Position numbers and translations under genes: made by a program. Below are positions 16,050 to 25,227 of a stretch of DNA of 64,000 bases, in pieces; positions within the stretch are counted from its first letter, which is position 1; each line of letters begins with the position of its first letter. Location of the stretch: the NCBI GenBank assembly GCA_964556225.1, contig CAZKVJ010000007.1, positions 62,001-126,000 of the forward strand. Direction: 5' to 3'. Origin of the DNA: CAZKVJ01 sp964556225. GTDB lineage: Bacteria > Actinomycetota > Acidimicrobiia > Acidimicrobiales > Ilumatobacteraceae. The notes under the pieces were generated by a model that worked only from the letters and a program-made list of their open reading frames with translations, was not told the origin of the DNA and did not search any database.

Positions 16050-16725
16050 ACGCGGCCTCGGCCCGCCGGCGCACGTCGGCGACGGCGTCGGTGAGGCCGT
16101 GTGGGTGCCGGAACAGGGCGCTGCCTGCCACCAGCACGTTCGCCCCTGCACTGGCGGCACCGGCGACCGTGTCCGGTCCGATCCCGCCGTCGACCTCCAC
16201 GTCGACCGTGTCGGCCAGGCCGGCGGCGTCGACCATGCGGCGGACCTCGGCGATCTTCGGTTCCATGGTGGACAGGTACGACTGTCCGCCGAATCCGGGG
16301 TTGACGGTCATCACCAGCACCAGGTCGACCAGGTCGAGGACGTGGGCCACGGCCGCCGCCGGAGTCGCCGGGTTGAGCGCCACCCCGGCCGTGGCGCCGA
16401 GCGAGCGGATGTTGGCGAGCGTGCGGTGCAGGTGGGTGCAGGCCTCGGCGTGCACGATGAGCCGGCTGCAGCCCGCCTCGACGTACCGGCCGGCGAGCAG
16501 ATCCGGGGTCAGCACCATGAGGTGGGCCTCGAACGGCACGGTGGCGTGGCGGCGAGCGGCCGCGATGACGTCCGGCCCGAACGTGAGGTTGGGCACGAAC
16601 TGGCCGTCCATGACGTCCCACTGGATGCGGTCGACGCCGGCATCCTGCAAAGCCGCGACCTCGTCGCCGAGGCGGGCGAAGTCGACGGGCAGCACCGAAG
16701 GGGCGATCTCAACCGGTCGGGTCAC
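16036..16725 (-). CDS. rpe: Ribulose-phosphate 3-epimerase
   Basis: 229 residues from the GTG at 16725, which gives the usual opening (MTRPVEIAPSVLPVDFARL); another GTG at 16758 would add 11 residues. The enzyme interconverts ribulose-5-phosphate and xylulose-5-phosphate in the pentose phosphate pathway. TIM-barrel motifs: the metal/acid-base segments DVMDGQFVPN and EAHLMV, the loop VMTVNPGFGGQSY and the phosphate-binding VDGGIGPDT and ANVLVAGSALF. All active-site residues appear present. Confidence 0.95.
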   Translation of the reverse strand: MTRPVEIAPSVLPVDFARLGDEVAALQDAGVDRIQWDVMDGQFVPNLTFGPDVIAAARRHATVPFEAHLMVLTPDLLAGRYVEAGCSRLIVHAEACTHLHRTLANIRSLGATAGVALNPATPAAAVAHVLDLVDLVLVMTVNPGFGGQSYLSTMEPKIAEVRRMVDAAGLADTVDVEVDGGIGPDTVAGAASAGANVLVAGSALFRHPHGLTDAVADVRRRAEAAFSDR

Positions 16726-16826
16726 GACCGGCGACGCTAGTTCCCCGACCGCGATCACCGCCGCTCACGTCGCACGCCCCCCGGGTGCCGGTCCCACCCC
16801 CCTTCGTCGCAGCGGGGGTTGGGGTG

Positions 16827-18014
16827 ATGCGGCAGAGTGGGTGGGTGGAGGTGGTTCTGCGCCCGGAGCGACTGGTCGCCGGTGGGGACGCGCTGGCCCG
16901 CGCACCCGACGGCCGGGTCGTGTTCATCGCTGGGGCGGTGCCGGGCGATGTCGTCCGCGTCGCTGTGCGCTCCGTGAAGCGGGACTTCGCCCGCGCGGAC
17001 GTGGTCGAGGTGCTCGAGGCGTCACCCGACCGGGTCGAGCCGCCGTGCCCGAACCTGGCGAGGGGGTGCGGCGGCTGCGACTGGCAGCATCTGTCTGTGG
17101 CGGCCCAACGCCGGTGGCGGCTGGCGATCGTGACCGAGGCGCTCGCTCGCACCGGGCGCCTGCCCGACGCCGAGGTGCGCGCCGGTCCCGAGCTCTCGGC
17201 ATCCGCAGGACGGACGACGCTGCGACTGGCCATCGACAGTGCCGGCCGGCCAGGGCTGCGGGGCCGTCGCTCCCACGACGTCGTCGCGCTCGACGACTGC
17301 CTCGTCGCTCACCCGCTCATCGCCGGACTGCTCCCTGAGCTGCACCTTCGGGGCGCGAGCGAGGTGGTGCTGCGCTGCGGGGCGGCCACGGGGGAGCGCG
17401 CGGCCTGGTGGCAGCCGGTGCGCGCCGAGGCCGCGGGCCTGCCCGCCGACGTGCGCACCGGTGAGGATGCCGTCATCCACGAAGTCGTCGCCGGGAACCG
17501 GCTGCGCGTGTCCGCCGGCGCCTTCTTCCAGTCCTCGCTCGACGGCGCCGAGGCGCTCGTGGCCGCCGTGGCCGACGCTGCCGCCGGCTGTCGGGAGGGC
17601 ACGTCGGTGGTGGATGCGTACGGCGGCGTCGGCCTCTTCGCCGCTGCGGTCGCCGGGCGCGCCCGGCACGTGACCCTCGTGGAGGACGATCCCACGGCAT
17701 GCGCCGACGCCCGCCACAACCTCGCCGACCGGCCCGTCACCGTCGTGCGCGCCCGGATGGAGCGATGGACCGCCACCGCAGCCGAACTCGTCATCGCCGA
17801 CCCGGCGCGTGCTGGGCTGGGTCGTGACGCGGCAGCGGTGCTCGCCGCCACGGGCGCGGCCCGGGTCGTCCTCGTGAGCTGCGACGCCGTCTCGCTCGCC
17901 CGCGACGCGGCGCTGCTCGCTGGCCTCGGCTACAACCACCGCTGGTCGGTGGTGCTCGACCTGTTCCCGCACACCTCGCACGTGGAGGTCGTCACCCGCT
18001 TCGACCGCCGCTGA
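16827..18014 (+). CDS. RlmD/TrmA-family RNA (uracil-5-)methyltransferase
   Basis: 395 residues from the ATG at 16827. An N-terminal TRAM domain (LRPERLVAGGDALAR onwards) is followed by a four-Cys iron-sulfur motif (PPCPNLARGCGGCDWQH, about 75-91; the fourth Cys is about 80 residues later at DDCLV). The C-terminal Rossmann methyltransferase carries DAYGGVGLFA (SAM site) and LVSCDAVSLARD, whose Cys is the nucleophile that attacks uracil C6. Family members make m5U in 23S rRNA or tRNA; which RNA is used cannot be told. Overlap with the next gene is absent (48 nt gap). Confidence 0.9.
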   Translation: MRQSGWVEVVLRPERLVAGGDALARAPDGRVVFIAGAVPGDVVRVAVRSVKRDFARADVVEVLEASPDRVEPPCPNLARGCGGCDWQHLSVAAQRRWRLAIVTEALARTGRLPDAEVRAGPELSASAGRTTLRLAIDSAGRPGLRGRRSHDVVALDDCLVAHPLIAGLLPELHLRGASEVVLRCGAATGERAAWWQPVRAEAAGLPADVRTGEDAVIHEVVAGNRLRVSAGAFFQSSLDGAEALVAAVADAAAGCREGTSVVDAYGGVGLFAAAVAGRARHVTLVEDDPTACADARHNLADRPVTVVRARMERWTATAAELVIADPARAGLGRDAAAVLAATGAARVVLVSCDAVSLARDAALLAGLGYNHRWSVVLDLFPHTSHVEVVTRFDRR

Positions 18015-18062
18015 CCGGCGGCCTTGGCGGGGACAGCCGGGCTGCCTGGCACACTGTGCTCC

Positions 18063-18959
18063 GTGCTCGAGCCACGACTGCATCCCGAGGTCGCCGACGC
18101 GCTCGCCGACGGCCGGGCCGTCGTGGCGCTGGAGTCCACCATCTTCTCCCACCTCGGGCTCCCGTCGCCCCACAACGCCGAGGCGCTGGAGCGCTGCCTG
18201 GCCGTGATCCGCGCCGGGGGAGCGGTGCCCGCCGTGACGGCGGTGCTCGACGGCGTGGCCCGGGTCGGCATCGACCCCGCCGAGCACGAGCGGATCCTCG
18301 GCAACGCCCGCAAGGCCGCCGAGCGGGACCTGCCCGTCGCCGTCGCCCAGGCGTGGGACTTCGGTGCCACCACCGTGTCGGCATCGGTGGCGCTCGCGGC
18401 CCTGGCCGGGGTCGCGGTCTTCACCACCGGCGGCGTCGGCGGGGTCCACCGCGGCGCGGAGGTCACCGGTGACATCTCGGCCGATCTCGACGCCATCGCC
18501 CACCACCCCGTCATCACGGTGTGCGCTGGGGCGAAGGCGTTCCTCGACCTGCCCCGCACCCTGGAGCACCTGGAGTCCCTCGGCGTGCCGGTGCTCGGCT
18601 GGCGCCACGACTGGTTCCCCGCGTTCTACACCCGCTCGTCGGGCGTGCCCGTGCCGCACCGGGTGGAGTCGGCGTCCGACGTCGCCGCCGTGTTCCGCCA
18701 CCGCACCCGCGAGCACGGCGGCATCCTGCTGGCGGTGCCGATCCCGCCGCTCGACGAGCTCGACCCCGACGAGCTCGACGCCGTGCTGACCGACGCGCTC
18801 GCCGAGTGCGAGCGGGCCGGCATCGCCGGCGCCGCCATCACCCCGTTCGTCCTCGGGCGCATCGCCGCCGCCACGCACGGTCGCAGCATCCCGGCGAACC
18901 TGTCGCTCGCCGAGCACAATGCGACGATCGCCGCCCACGTGGCCGTCGCGCTGACCTGA
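18063..18959 (+). CDS. psuG: Pseudouridine-5'-phosphate glycosidase
   Basis: 298 residues, GTG start. PsuG splits pseudouridine 5'-phosphate to uracil and ribose 5-phosphate. Signature parts: VVALESTIFSHLGLPSPHN, DGVARVGIDPAE, TTVSASVALAALAGV, VFTTGGVGGVHRGAE and GHLESLGVPV-like LEHLESLGVPVLGWRHDWFPAFY; the catalytic Lys lies in ARKAAERDLPVAV. Usually a kinase gene (psuK) is adjacent; none is seen here, so the phosphorylated substrate must come from a kinase encoded elsewhere or from RNA turnover. Confidence 0.93.
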   Translation: MLEPRLHPEVADALADGRAVVALESTIFSHLGLPSPHNAEALERCLAVIRAGGAVPAVTAVLDGVARVGIDPAEHERILGNARKAAERDLPVAVAQAWDFGATTVSASVALAALAGVAVFTTGGVGGVHRGAEVTGDISADLDAIAHHPVITVCAGAKAFLDLPRTLEHLESLGVPVLGWRHDWFPAFYTRSSGVPVPHRVESASDVAAVFRHRTREHGGILLAVPIPPLDELDPDELDAVLTDALAECERAGIAGAAITPFVLGRIAAATHGRSIPANLSLAEHNATIAAHVAVALT

Positions 18960-18966
18960 GGGTCGG

Positions 18967-19554
18967 TCAGAGGCGGGCGAGTCGCCGCTCGACCCGATCC
19001 AAGAACCGCGCCCGCTGCTCGGCGGTGGAGGTGTCGACGCCGTACAGCGCGATCCACGACGTGCGGCACCGCCGGCTGCACAGCACGCGCAGCGTGCGTC
19101 CCACCGTCCGCTTGCCCACCTCGCCCTCGAGCACGTTCACCCCCTTCGACGAGCCGTGGGTGGTGACGGCGACGATGCGGCGCACGTTGCGCAGGCGAGC
19201 CTGGATCCGGCTCGAGCCCGCCGGCAGCTCCCACGCCACCCCGTTCACCCACACCCGGTCGATCCAGCCCTTCAGCATCGCCGGCTGCCCGCTCCACCAG
19301 GTGGGGTACACCAGCACCAGCGCCTGACACCACCGCAGGTCGTCGGCGTGGCTGGCGATGTCGGGCTTCGTCGACGGGTCATCGAGGTGGTGGGCCAGCT
19401 CGTCGCGGTCGAGCTCGGGCCGAAAGCCCTCGTCGTACAGGTCGCGCACCCGCACCGTGTGGCCACCCGCCCGCAGCCCCGTGAGCACCCGGCCCAGCAC
19501 CGCGGCGGTGAGCGACTCCGGGTCCGGATGGCAGTAGACGACCAGGACCCTCAC
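18967..19554 (-). CDS. Flavodoxin-fold NAD(P)H:quinone reductase (second of tandem pair)
   Basis: 195 residues with a GTG start at 19554 that overlaps the stop of the upstream paralogue by 4 nt (GTGA). The fold begins MRVLVVYCHPDPESLTAAVL with the FMN/FAD phosphate loop, and carries VLVYPTWWSGQPAMLKGW, the hallmark of NQO/MdaB-type two-electron quinone reductases. Such enzymes reduce quinones or nitroaromatics with NAD(P)H, or act as potassium-efflux ancillary proteins. About 40% of positions look shared with the neighbour by eye, so the pair arose by duplication. Confidence 0.87.
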   Translation of the reverse strand: MRVLVVYCHPDPESLTAAVLGRVLTGLRAGGHTVRVRDLYDEGFRPELDRDELAHHLDDPSTKPDIASHADDLRWCQALVLVYPTWWSGQPAMLKGWIDRVWVNGVAWELPAGSSRIQARLRNVRRIVAVTTHGSSKGVNVLEGEVGKRTVGRTLRVLCSRRCRTSWIALYGVDTSTAEQRARFLDRVERRLARL

Positions 19555-20141
19555 AGCGACCGCAGCTTCGCGTCGACCCGGGCGAGGAACACCGCCCGCT
19601 GGGCGTCGTCGGCTGCGTCCATCGAGTACAGGCCGAGCCACGTGGCGCGCGTCCGCCAGCCGGCGGACATCCGCAGCGCCCGGGTGAGGACCCGCCGCCC
19701 GCCATCGGTCATCGCCATGACGTACGAGCGCCGGGAGCCGTACGTGCTGATCCCGACGATCCGTCGCAGCCGGACCAGCCCCGGGCGGACCTTCCCGGTT
19801 CGCTCGTCGAGCACGAACCCGACGCCGGGCACCAGCACCCGCTCGAGCCATCCTTTCAGGATCGCCGGCACACCGGACCACCACGTCGGGTACACGAACA
19901 CCATCGCCTCGGCTTCCCGCACCGCGGACGCGTACGCGGCCACCCGCGGGTCCACGATGGGATCGTCACCCTGGTAGGCGCGGTGCTCGTCGCGTGACAT
20001 GGCGGCGTGGAACCGCTCGGCGTAGAGGTCGACCGCCGTCACCCGGTGGCCGCCGGCACGCAGCGCCCGGACGGCGGTGTCGAACAGGGCGTGATTGAAG
20101 CTCTCGGGGTTGGGATGGGCGTGCACCACCAGCACGTTCAT
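19551..20141 (-). CDS. Flavodoxin-fold NAD(P)H:quinone reductase (first of tandem pair)
   Basis: 196 residues from ATG 20141. Same architecture as its downstream paralogue: MNVLVVHAHPNPESFNHALF at the flavin phosphate site and VFVYPTWWSGVPAILKGW in the quinone/flavin pocket. The two genes overlap and would be translated together. The upstream region (20142-20225) is shared with the divergent indolepyruvate oxidoreductase gene, so common regulation is possible but no operator is obvious. Confidence 0.88.
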   Translation of the reverse strand: MNVLVVHAHPNPESFNHALFDTAVRALRAGGHRVTAVDLYAERFHAAMSRDEHRAYQGDDPIVDPRVAAYASAVREAEAMVFVYPTWWSGVPAILKGWLERVLVPGVGFVLDERTGKVRPGLVRLRRIVGISTYGSRRSYVMAMTDGGRRVLTRALRMSAGWRTRATWLGLYSMDAADDAQRAVFLARVDAKLRSL

Positions 20142-20225
20142 GACCTCTCGGACAGTACCGGCCCGCGACGGTCGTGGCGTTGGGGCAGACTGGCGAGGGG
20201 TGCCGGCAGGTCTGGGGGTCCAGGG

Positions 20226-23200
20226 GTGCGACACAGCGAGATCGCCCATCAGTACGAGCTGAGCGACCGGTACCTGCTCGAGGACGGCCGGGTGTTCCTC
20301 TCCGGTGTGCAGGCGCTCGCCCGCCTCCCGCTCGACCAGCTGCGCGCCGACCGACGCGCTGGGCTGAGGACCGCCGCGTTCGTCTCCGGGTACCAGGGCT
20401 CGCCGCTCGCCGGGTACGGCGACGCGGCGATGGCTGCGGCGCGCCTCGCCCCCGAGCTCCCAGTGGTGGTCCAGCCGGCCGTCAACGAGGAGCTGGCCGC
20501 CACCGCGGTCATGGGCAGCCAGCTGGCGACCACGCTCGACGACTGCCGCTACGACGGCATCGTCGGCGTCTGGTACGGCAAGGCTCCCGGACTGGATCGT
20601 GCCGGCGATGCGATCCGCCACGCCGTCTTCGCCGGCACCGCTCCGAGAGGTGGGGTGGTGGCCCTGATCGGCGACGACCCGGCGGCCAAGTCGTCCACGC
20701 TGCCCAGCTCGTCGGACGCCACCCTCGTCGACCTTCACATCCCCATCCTGTACCCCGGCGACGTGCAGGAGGTCGTCGACCTCGGCCGTCACGCCGTCGA
20801 GCTGTCGAGAGCGAGCGGGCTGTGGACGTCGCTCAAGGTGGTCGCGAGCGTGGCCGACGGCACCGGCACGGTCGAGCTGCACCCGGATCGGCTGCACCTG
20901 TCGATCCCGACGATGGAGGTCGACGGCCGCCCGTTCGTGCCCCGCCCCAGCGGGCGGCTGCTCACGCCGTTCACCCTCGACGTGGAGCGCGAGTTCCAGC
21001 AGGTCCGCGTGGAGCTGGCCCGGCGCTACGGCGTGGACAACCACCTCAACACGGTGGCGGTGCGCGGCCGCGACGACTGGATCGGCTTCGCGGCGTGTGG
21101 GCACACCTACCACGAGCTGCGTGAGGCCCTCGCGTTGGTGGGTCTGGCGGACGCGGCGTCGTTGAACCGGGCGGGCGTGCGCCTGCTGCAGCTGCACATG
21201 CCGGTGCCCCTCGACGCTGGCGTCGTCCGTCGATTCGCCGAGGGTCTGGCCGAGATCGTCGTCGTGGAGGAGAAGAACCCGACGCTCGAGTGGCTGATCA
21301 AGGAGGCCCTCTACGATCAGGCGGAACGGCCCGTCGTGGTGGGCAAGTGCGACGATGCCGGGGCGCCGCTCATCCCGGGTACCGGCGCCATCGACGCCGA
21401 CAGCATCGTCACCCCGGTCCGCCAGCGGCTGGCCCGGCGCCTCGACCAGCTCGCGCCCGTGCCGGTCACGCGCGAGCGGATCAGCATCCCCGTGGGTTCG
21501 ACCCGCTCCCCGTACTTCTGCAGCGGGTGCCCGCACAACACCAGCACCAAGGTGCCGGACGGCACGCTGGTCGGTGGTGGCATCGGTTGCCACGCGATGG
21601 TCGCCCTGATGGAACCCGAGCGGGTCGGCGAGGTGGTGGGGCTCACGGCGATGGGCAACGAGGGTGCCCAGTGGATCGGCATGGCGCCGTTCGTCGGTCG
21701 CGATCACTTCGTGCAGAACCTGGGTGACGGCACCTACTTCCACTCCGGGTCGCTGGCCGTCCGGGCGGCGGTGGCAGCCGGGGTGAACCTCACCTACAAG
21801 CTGCTCTACAACCACACGGTCGCCATGACCGGAGGTCAGGACGCCAAGGGGGCGATCGCCGTGCCGGAGCTGGTGCGCCAGCTCCTCCTCGAGGGTGTGC
21901 GCAAGGTGGTCGTCACCACCGACGACCTCGGTCGCTACCGAGGGGTCACGTTCCCGGAGGGGGTCGAGATCCGCCCGCGCGCCGACGTCGTCGAGGTGCA
22001 GCGCGAGCTGGCGGCGGTCGGCGGCGTCACCGTGCTCGTCCACGACCAGGAGTGCGCGGCGGAGAAGCGCCGGGCGCGCACCCGTGGGAAGCGCTCGACG
22101 CCGAAGCGTCGCGTCCTGATCGACGAGCGCGTGTGCGAGGGCTGCGGCGACTGCGGAGCGAAGAGCAACTGCCTGTCCGTGCAGCCGGTGCCGACGCCGT
22201 TCGGGCGCAAGACCCGTATCCACCAGACCTCCTGCAACCTCGACCTGTCCTGTCTCGAGGGCGACTGCCCGTCGTTCGCCACCGTCCGCCCGGCCCGGCG
22301 GCGACGGGTCCTGCCGGGGCGGTCTCCCACTCAGCCGGTCTCGCCGCCGGCGGGGAGCGCTCCGCCCCGCCAGCCGCCCCCGGTGCCGGACCCGCCCTTC
22401 GTGGAGGTCACCGACTGGGCGTTGCGGCTGTCGGGCATCGGCGGCACCGGGGTCATCACCGTGAGCCAGGTCATCGGCACCGCAGCGCTGCTCGAGGGCT
22501 GGACCGTGCGGGGCCTCGACCAGACGGGGCTGTCCCAGAAGGCCGGTCCGGTCGTCTCCGACCTCCGGTTGTGCCGTGCCGAGCCGGCGGCCTCGAACAA
22601 GGCCCCCGGCGGCCAGGTCGACGGGTACCTGGCGTTCGACCTGCTGGTGGCGGCGGGCGAGGCGCACCTGGTCGGCGTATCCGCCGACCGCACCGTGGTG
22701 GTCGGCTCGCTGTCGTCCACGCCCACCGGTGAGATGGTGGTGCACCCCGACCGGCCGGGCCCGGACATCGCCGGGCTGCGCGCCCGCGTCGATGCCCGGA
22801 CCATCGAGCACCACTACCTCGACGCGCTGGGCCTCGCGCACGCGCTGTTCGGCGACACCACCACGGCGAACCTGCTCCTCGTCGGTGCCGCCGTTCAGCT
22901 CGGCGCAGTGCCGGTCGGTCCGGCCGCGCTCGAGCGGGCGATCGAGCTGAACGGTGTCGCCGTCGAACGCAACGTCGCCGCCTTTCGGTGGGGGCGGGCG
23001 TGGGCCCACGACCCAGGAACCGTCGAGGCGATCGCCGCCGGCGGCGCGCCGAGCGCCGCGGCCCTCGACTGGGCCGACGAGCCGGTGCCGGCGCTGGTCG
23101 AGCGGCTGGCCGTCGACCTGGCCGACTACGAGTCACCGGCGCTCGCCCGCCGTTACCGTGCCGTGGTGGAGCGGGTCGGGTCGGCGGAGGCCGCGGCCGT

Positions 23201-23735
23201 CCCGGGTTCGGATGCGCTGACCGGTGCCGTGGCCCGGAACCTGTACCGGCTCATGGCCATCAAGGACGAGTACGAGGTGGCGCGTCTCCTGCTGCGTCCC
23301 GAGGCTCGCGCTGGCGCCTCGGCCGTTGCTGGTCCTGGCGCCCGCGTCACGTGGCGGCTCCACCCGCCGATGCTGAGGGCGATGGGCGTGCGACGGAAGC
23401 TGGCGCTGGGACCCTGGGCTCGCCCCGCGCTCGTCGTGCTGCGCTCCTCGCGTCGGGTCCGGGGGCGCTGGTTCGACCCGTTCGGGCACACGCGGCTGCG
23501 CCGGCTCGAGCGAGCGCTCGTGCCCGAGTACGTCGCCGCCGTCGACGAGCTGATCACCCACCTCGGCGCCGACACACTGCACGAGGCCGTGGTCATAGCC
23601 GAGCTGCCCGACCAGGTGCGCGGCTTCGAGGAGCTGAAGCTGCGCCGCATCGCGCAGTACCGCGGCGAGCTGACCTCCCGGCTGGCGGACCATCGTCACG
23701 CGTCGGCCCTGCGTGGGTCTACGGTTCGGGCATGA
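20226..23735 (+). CDS. Indolepyruvate ferredoxin oxidoreductase, fused alpha/beta subunits
   Basis: 1169 residues, GTG start at 20226. It oxidatively decarboxylates aryl pyruvates from aromatic amino-acid degradation, passing electrons to ferredoxin and forming aryl acetyl-CoA. The N-terminal pyrimidine-binding half (FVSGYQGSPLAGY) and the TPP half (FCSGCPHN, GGGIGCHAM, TAMGNEGAQWIG) are followed by a ferredoxin-like Cys cluster (CEGCGDCGAKSNC, then CNLDLSCLEGDCPS). The C-terminal gamma-type domain starts LSGIGGTGVITVSQVIG. This single-chain form of IorA+IorB is common in actinobacteria and proteobacteria. A Pro-rich linker (about 700-725) joins the parts. The stop overlaps the next ATG (ATGA). 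Confidence 0.92.
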   Translation: MRHSEIAHQYELSDRYLLEDGRVFLSGVQALARLPLDQLRADRRAGLRTAAFVSGYQGSPLAGYGDAAMAAARLAPELPVVVQPAVNEELAATAVMGSQLATTLDDCRYDGIVGVWYGKAPGLDRAGDAIRHAVFAGTAPRGGVVALIGDDPAAKSSTLPSSSDATLVDLHIPILYPGDVQEVVDLGRHAVELSRASGLWTSLKVVASVADGTGTVELHPDRLHLSIPTMEVDGRPFVPRPSGRLLTPFTLDVEREFQQVRVELARRYGVDNHLNTVAVRGRDDWIGFAACGHTYHELREALALVGLADAASLNRAGVRLLQLHMPVPLDAGVVRRFAEGLAEIVVVEEKNPTLEWLIKEALYDQAERPVVVGKCDDAGAPLIPGTGAIDADSIVTPVRQRLARRLDQLAPVPVTRERISIPVGSTRSPYFCSGCPHNTSTKVPDGTLVGGGIGCHAMVALMEPERVGEVVGLTAMGNEGAQWIGMAPFVGRDHFVQNLGDGTYFHSGSLAVRAAVAAGVNLTYKLLYNHTVAMTGGQDAKGAIAVPELVRQLLLEGVRKVVVTTDDLGRYRGVTFPEGVEIRPRADVVEVQRELAAVGGVTVLVHDQECAAEKRRARTRGKRSTPKRRVLIDERVCEGCGDCGAKSNCLSVQPVPTPFGRKTRIHQTSCNLDLSCLEGDCPSFATVRPARRRRVLPGRSPTQPVSPPAGSAPPRQPPPVPDPPFVEVTDWALRLSGIGGTGVITVSQVIGTAALLEGWTVRGLDQTGLSQKAGPVVSDLRLCRAEPAASNKAPGGQVDGYLAFDLLVAAGEAHLVGVSADRTVVVGSLSSTPTGEMVVHPDRPGPDIAGLRARVDARTIEHHYLDALGLAHALFGDTTTANLLLVGAAVQLGAVPVGPAALERAIELNGVAVERNVAAFRWGRAWAHDPGTVEAIAAGGAPSAAALDWADEPVPALVERLAVDLADYESPALARRYRAVVERVGSAEAAAVPGSDALTGAVARNLYRLMAIKDEYEVARLLLRPEARAGASAVAGPGARVTWRLHPPMLRAMGVRRKLALGPWARPALVVLRSSRRVRGRWFDPFGHTRLRRLERALVPEYVAAVDELITHLGADTLHEAVVIAELPDQVRGFEELKLRRIAQYRGELTSRLADHRHASALRGSTVRA

Positions 23736-24229
23736 CAGACGACCAGTCCCCGGCCCCGCCCCCGAGTGAACCACCGGTTCCGAGCGAGCCGCCCGCTCCG
23801 AGCGAGCCACCGCCGGCGCCACCAGCGCCCGCACCGTTCGCGGCGATGCCAATGGCGGCGCAAGGTCCCGTGGGCAAGCCTCGGTCCGTCCTGCTGGTGA
23901 TCCTCCTGTCCATCGTGACGTGTGGCATCTGGCCGATCGTGTGGTCGTACCAGAACGGCGAAGAGCTCAAGCGCTACGCCCGGGACGGCCTCGGCGGCGT
24001 CGCGTACCTGCTCATCACGCTGTTCGTGTCACCCGTCACGATGTTCCTCATGGCGAACGAGGTCGAAAAGCTGTACCGCCACGAGGGCAAGGAGCCGCCG
24101 ATCACCACGCTGTGGGGCTTGTGGTTCCTGCTCCCGGTCATCGGCAACATCATCTGGTACGTGCGGATCCAGAACGCCCTGAACGACTTCTGGGTCGAGC
24201 ACGGCGCACCGAACAACCCTGGCCTCTGA
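23732..24229 (+). CDS. DUF4234-type membrane protein with Pro-rich N-terminus
   Basis: 165 residues from the ATG at 23732, which overlaps the preceding stop by 4 nt. Residues 1-45 are low-complexity repeats of Pro, Ser and Glu (PPSEPPVPSEPPAPSEPP). Then come two to three membrane segments; the first contains VILLSIVTCGIWPIVWSYQN, the signature of DUF4234, and later LWGLWFLLPVIGNIIWYVR. The family is found as small membrane proteins of unknown role. Coupling to the oxidoreductase gene is probably incidental. Confidence 0.82.
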   Translation: MTDDQSPAPPPSEPPVPSEPPAPSEPPPAPPAPAPFAAMPMAAQGPVGKPRSVLLVILLSIVTCGIWPIVWSYQNGEELKRYARDGLGGVAYLLITLFVSPVTMFLMANEVEKLYRHEGKEPPITTLWGLWFLLPVIGNIIWYVRIQNALNDFWVEHGAPNNPGL

Positions 24230-24318
24230 GGCGCGTGCCGGTCGGCGTGCGCCCGGCCGCGCACGGGCGGTGATCGGGGCTCCGCGCGCTGCGTGCTGAC
24301 AACTGCGATGATGCGCAT

Positions 24319-25227
24319 GTGAGCGATCAGCTGCCTCCGCCGCCCGGGTCCACGCCGACCCCGCCGCCTCCGCCCGGTGGACCGGTCCCGCCGCCGCCCG
24401 GCGCGCCGACGGCGCCGATGCCGGCCACGCCACCCGCAGGCCCTGCGCCGACCATCCCGCAGGCCGCGGTGCCGCCGACACCGCCGCCGACGCTGCCGGT
24501 GACCCCGCCACCGGGTGACTCGGGCACGCCGTGGTACAAGCGCGGGTGGTTCTTCGCGCTGCTGGTGGTGGTCGTTCTCGCCGTGGTCGGCGCGATGGTC
24601 GTGCTGCTCGCCGGGGGCGACGACGACTCCGACAGCAGCGACGACACCGAGCTCAGCCAGGACACCGAGGCGCCGGACGACACCGACGCACCGGACGAGA
24701 CGGATGCCCCGGAGCCGACCGATGCCCCGCCCGCGACGGATGCGCCGCCTGCCACCGACGCGCCGGCAACCACGGGCGCGCCGTCCGGCGGTGACGGCAG
24801 CCGTGAGGCGCCGCTCGCGCTCGGTTCGAGCGCTCCGGTCGGTGACGACTACACGGTGGCAGTGACGGCCTTCGATCCGGACGCCACCGATGTGATCCGC
24901 GACGAGAACGGCACGTTCGACGAGCCGCCGGACGGCTTCGCCTACGTGCTCATCACGCTCAGCGCCACCTACAACGGAGCGGGCACCGGCAGCGCCTACA
25001 TCGACCTCACGGTGGGCCTCGCCGATGACGACGGTGCCGAGTTCCCTGACACTGACTGCTCGGCGCTGGTGCCCGACGACATGTTCGAGCAGCCGGACCT
25101 GAACCCGGGCGAGACCGCCGAGGGCGCCTACTGCGCCATCGCCCCGATCGACAAGATCCCGTCGATGGACATCTTCGTGCGCCCGACGGGCCTCGACGAC
25201 GACGCCACGTGGTGGCTCACCTCGTAG
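24319..25227 (+). CDS. Membrane-anchored DUF4352-like exported protein with Pro-rich head
   Basis: 302 residues, GTG start. Layout: a Pro-rich cytoplasmic head (about 1-70), one membrane helix (WFFALLVVVVLAVVGAMVVL), a Thr/Asp/Pro/Ala linker of repeated DAP/TDAP units (about 105-160), and a C-terminal immunoglobulin-like domain (about 165-302) resembling DUF4352/telokin-like domains (APLALGSSAPVGDDYTVAV, GFAYVLITLSATY). Such proteins sit on the cell surface and their ligands are mostly unknown. The end overlaps the convergent glycogen phosphorylase gene by 11 nt. Confidence 0.75.
   Translation: MSDQLPPPPGSTPTPPPPPGGPVPPPPGAPTAPMPATPPAGPAPTIPQAAVPPTPPPTLPVTPPPGDSGTPWYKRGWFFALLVVVVLAVVGAMVVLLAGGDDDSDSSDDTELSQDTEAPDDTDAPDETDAPEPTDAPPATDAPPATDAPATTGAPSGGDGSREAPLALGSSAPVGDDYTVAVTAFDPDATDVIRDENGTFDEPPDGFAYVLITLSATYNGAGTGSAYIDLTVGLADDDGAEFPDTDCSALVPDDMFEQPDLNPGETAEGAYCAIAPIDKIPSMDIFVRPTGLDDDATWWLTS

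Noticed and set aside
20142..23009. Very long open frame antisense to the indolepyruvate oxidoreductase gene
   Set aside because: Arg/His/Gly-rich translation without recognisable domains; a mirror of GC-rich codon usage in a well-supported gene on the other strand.
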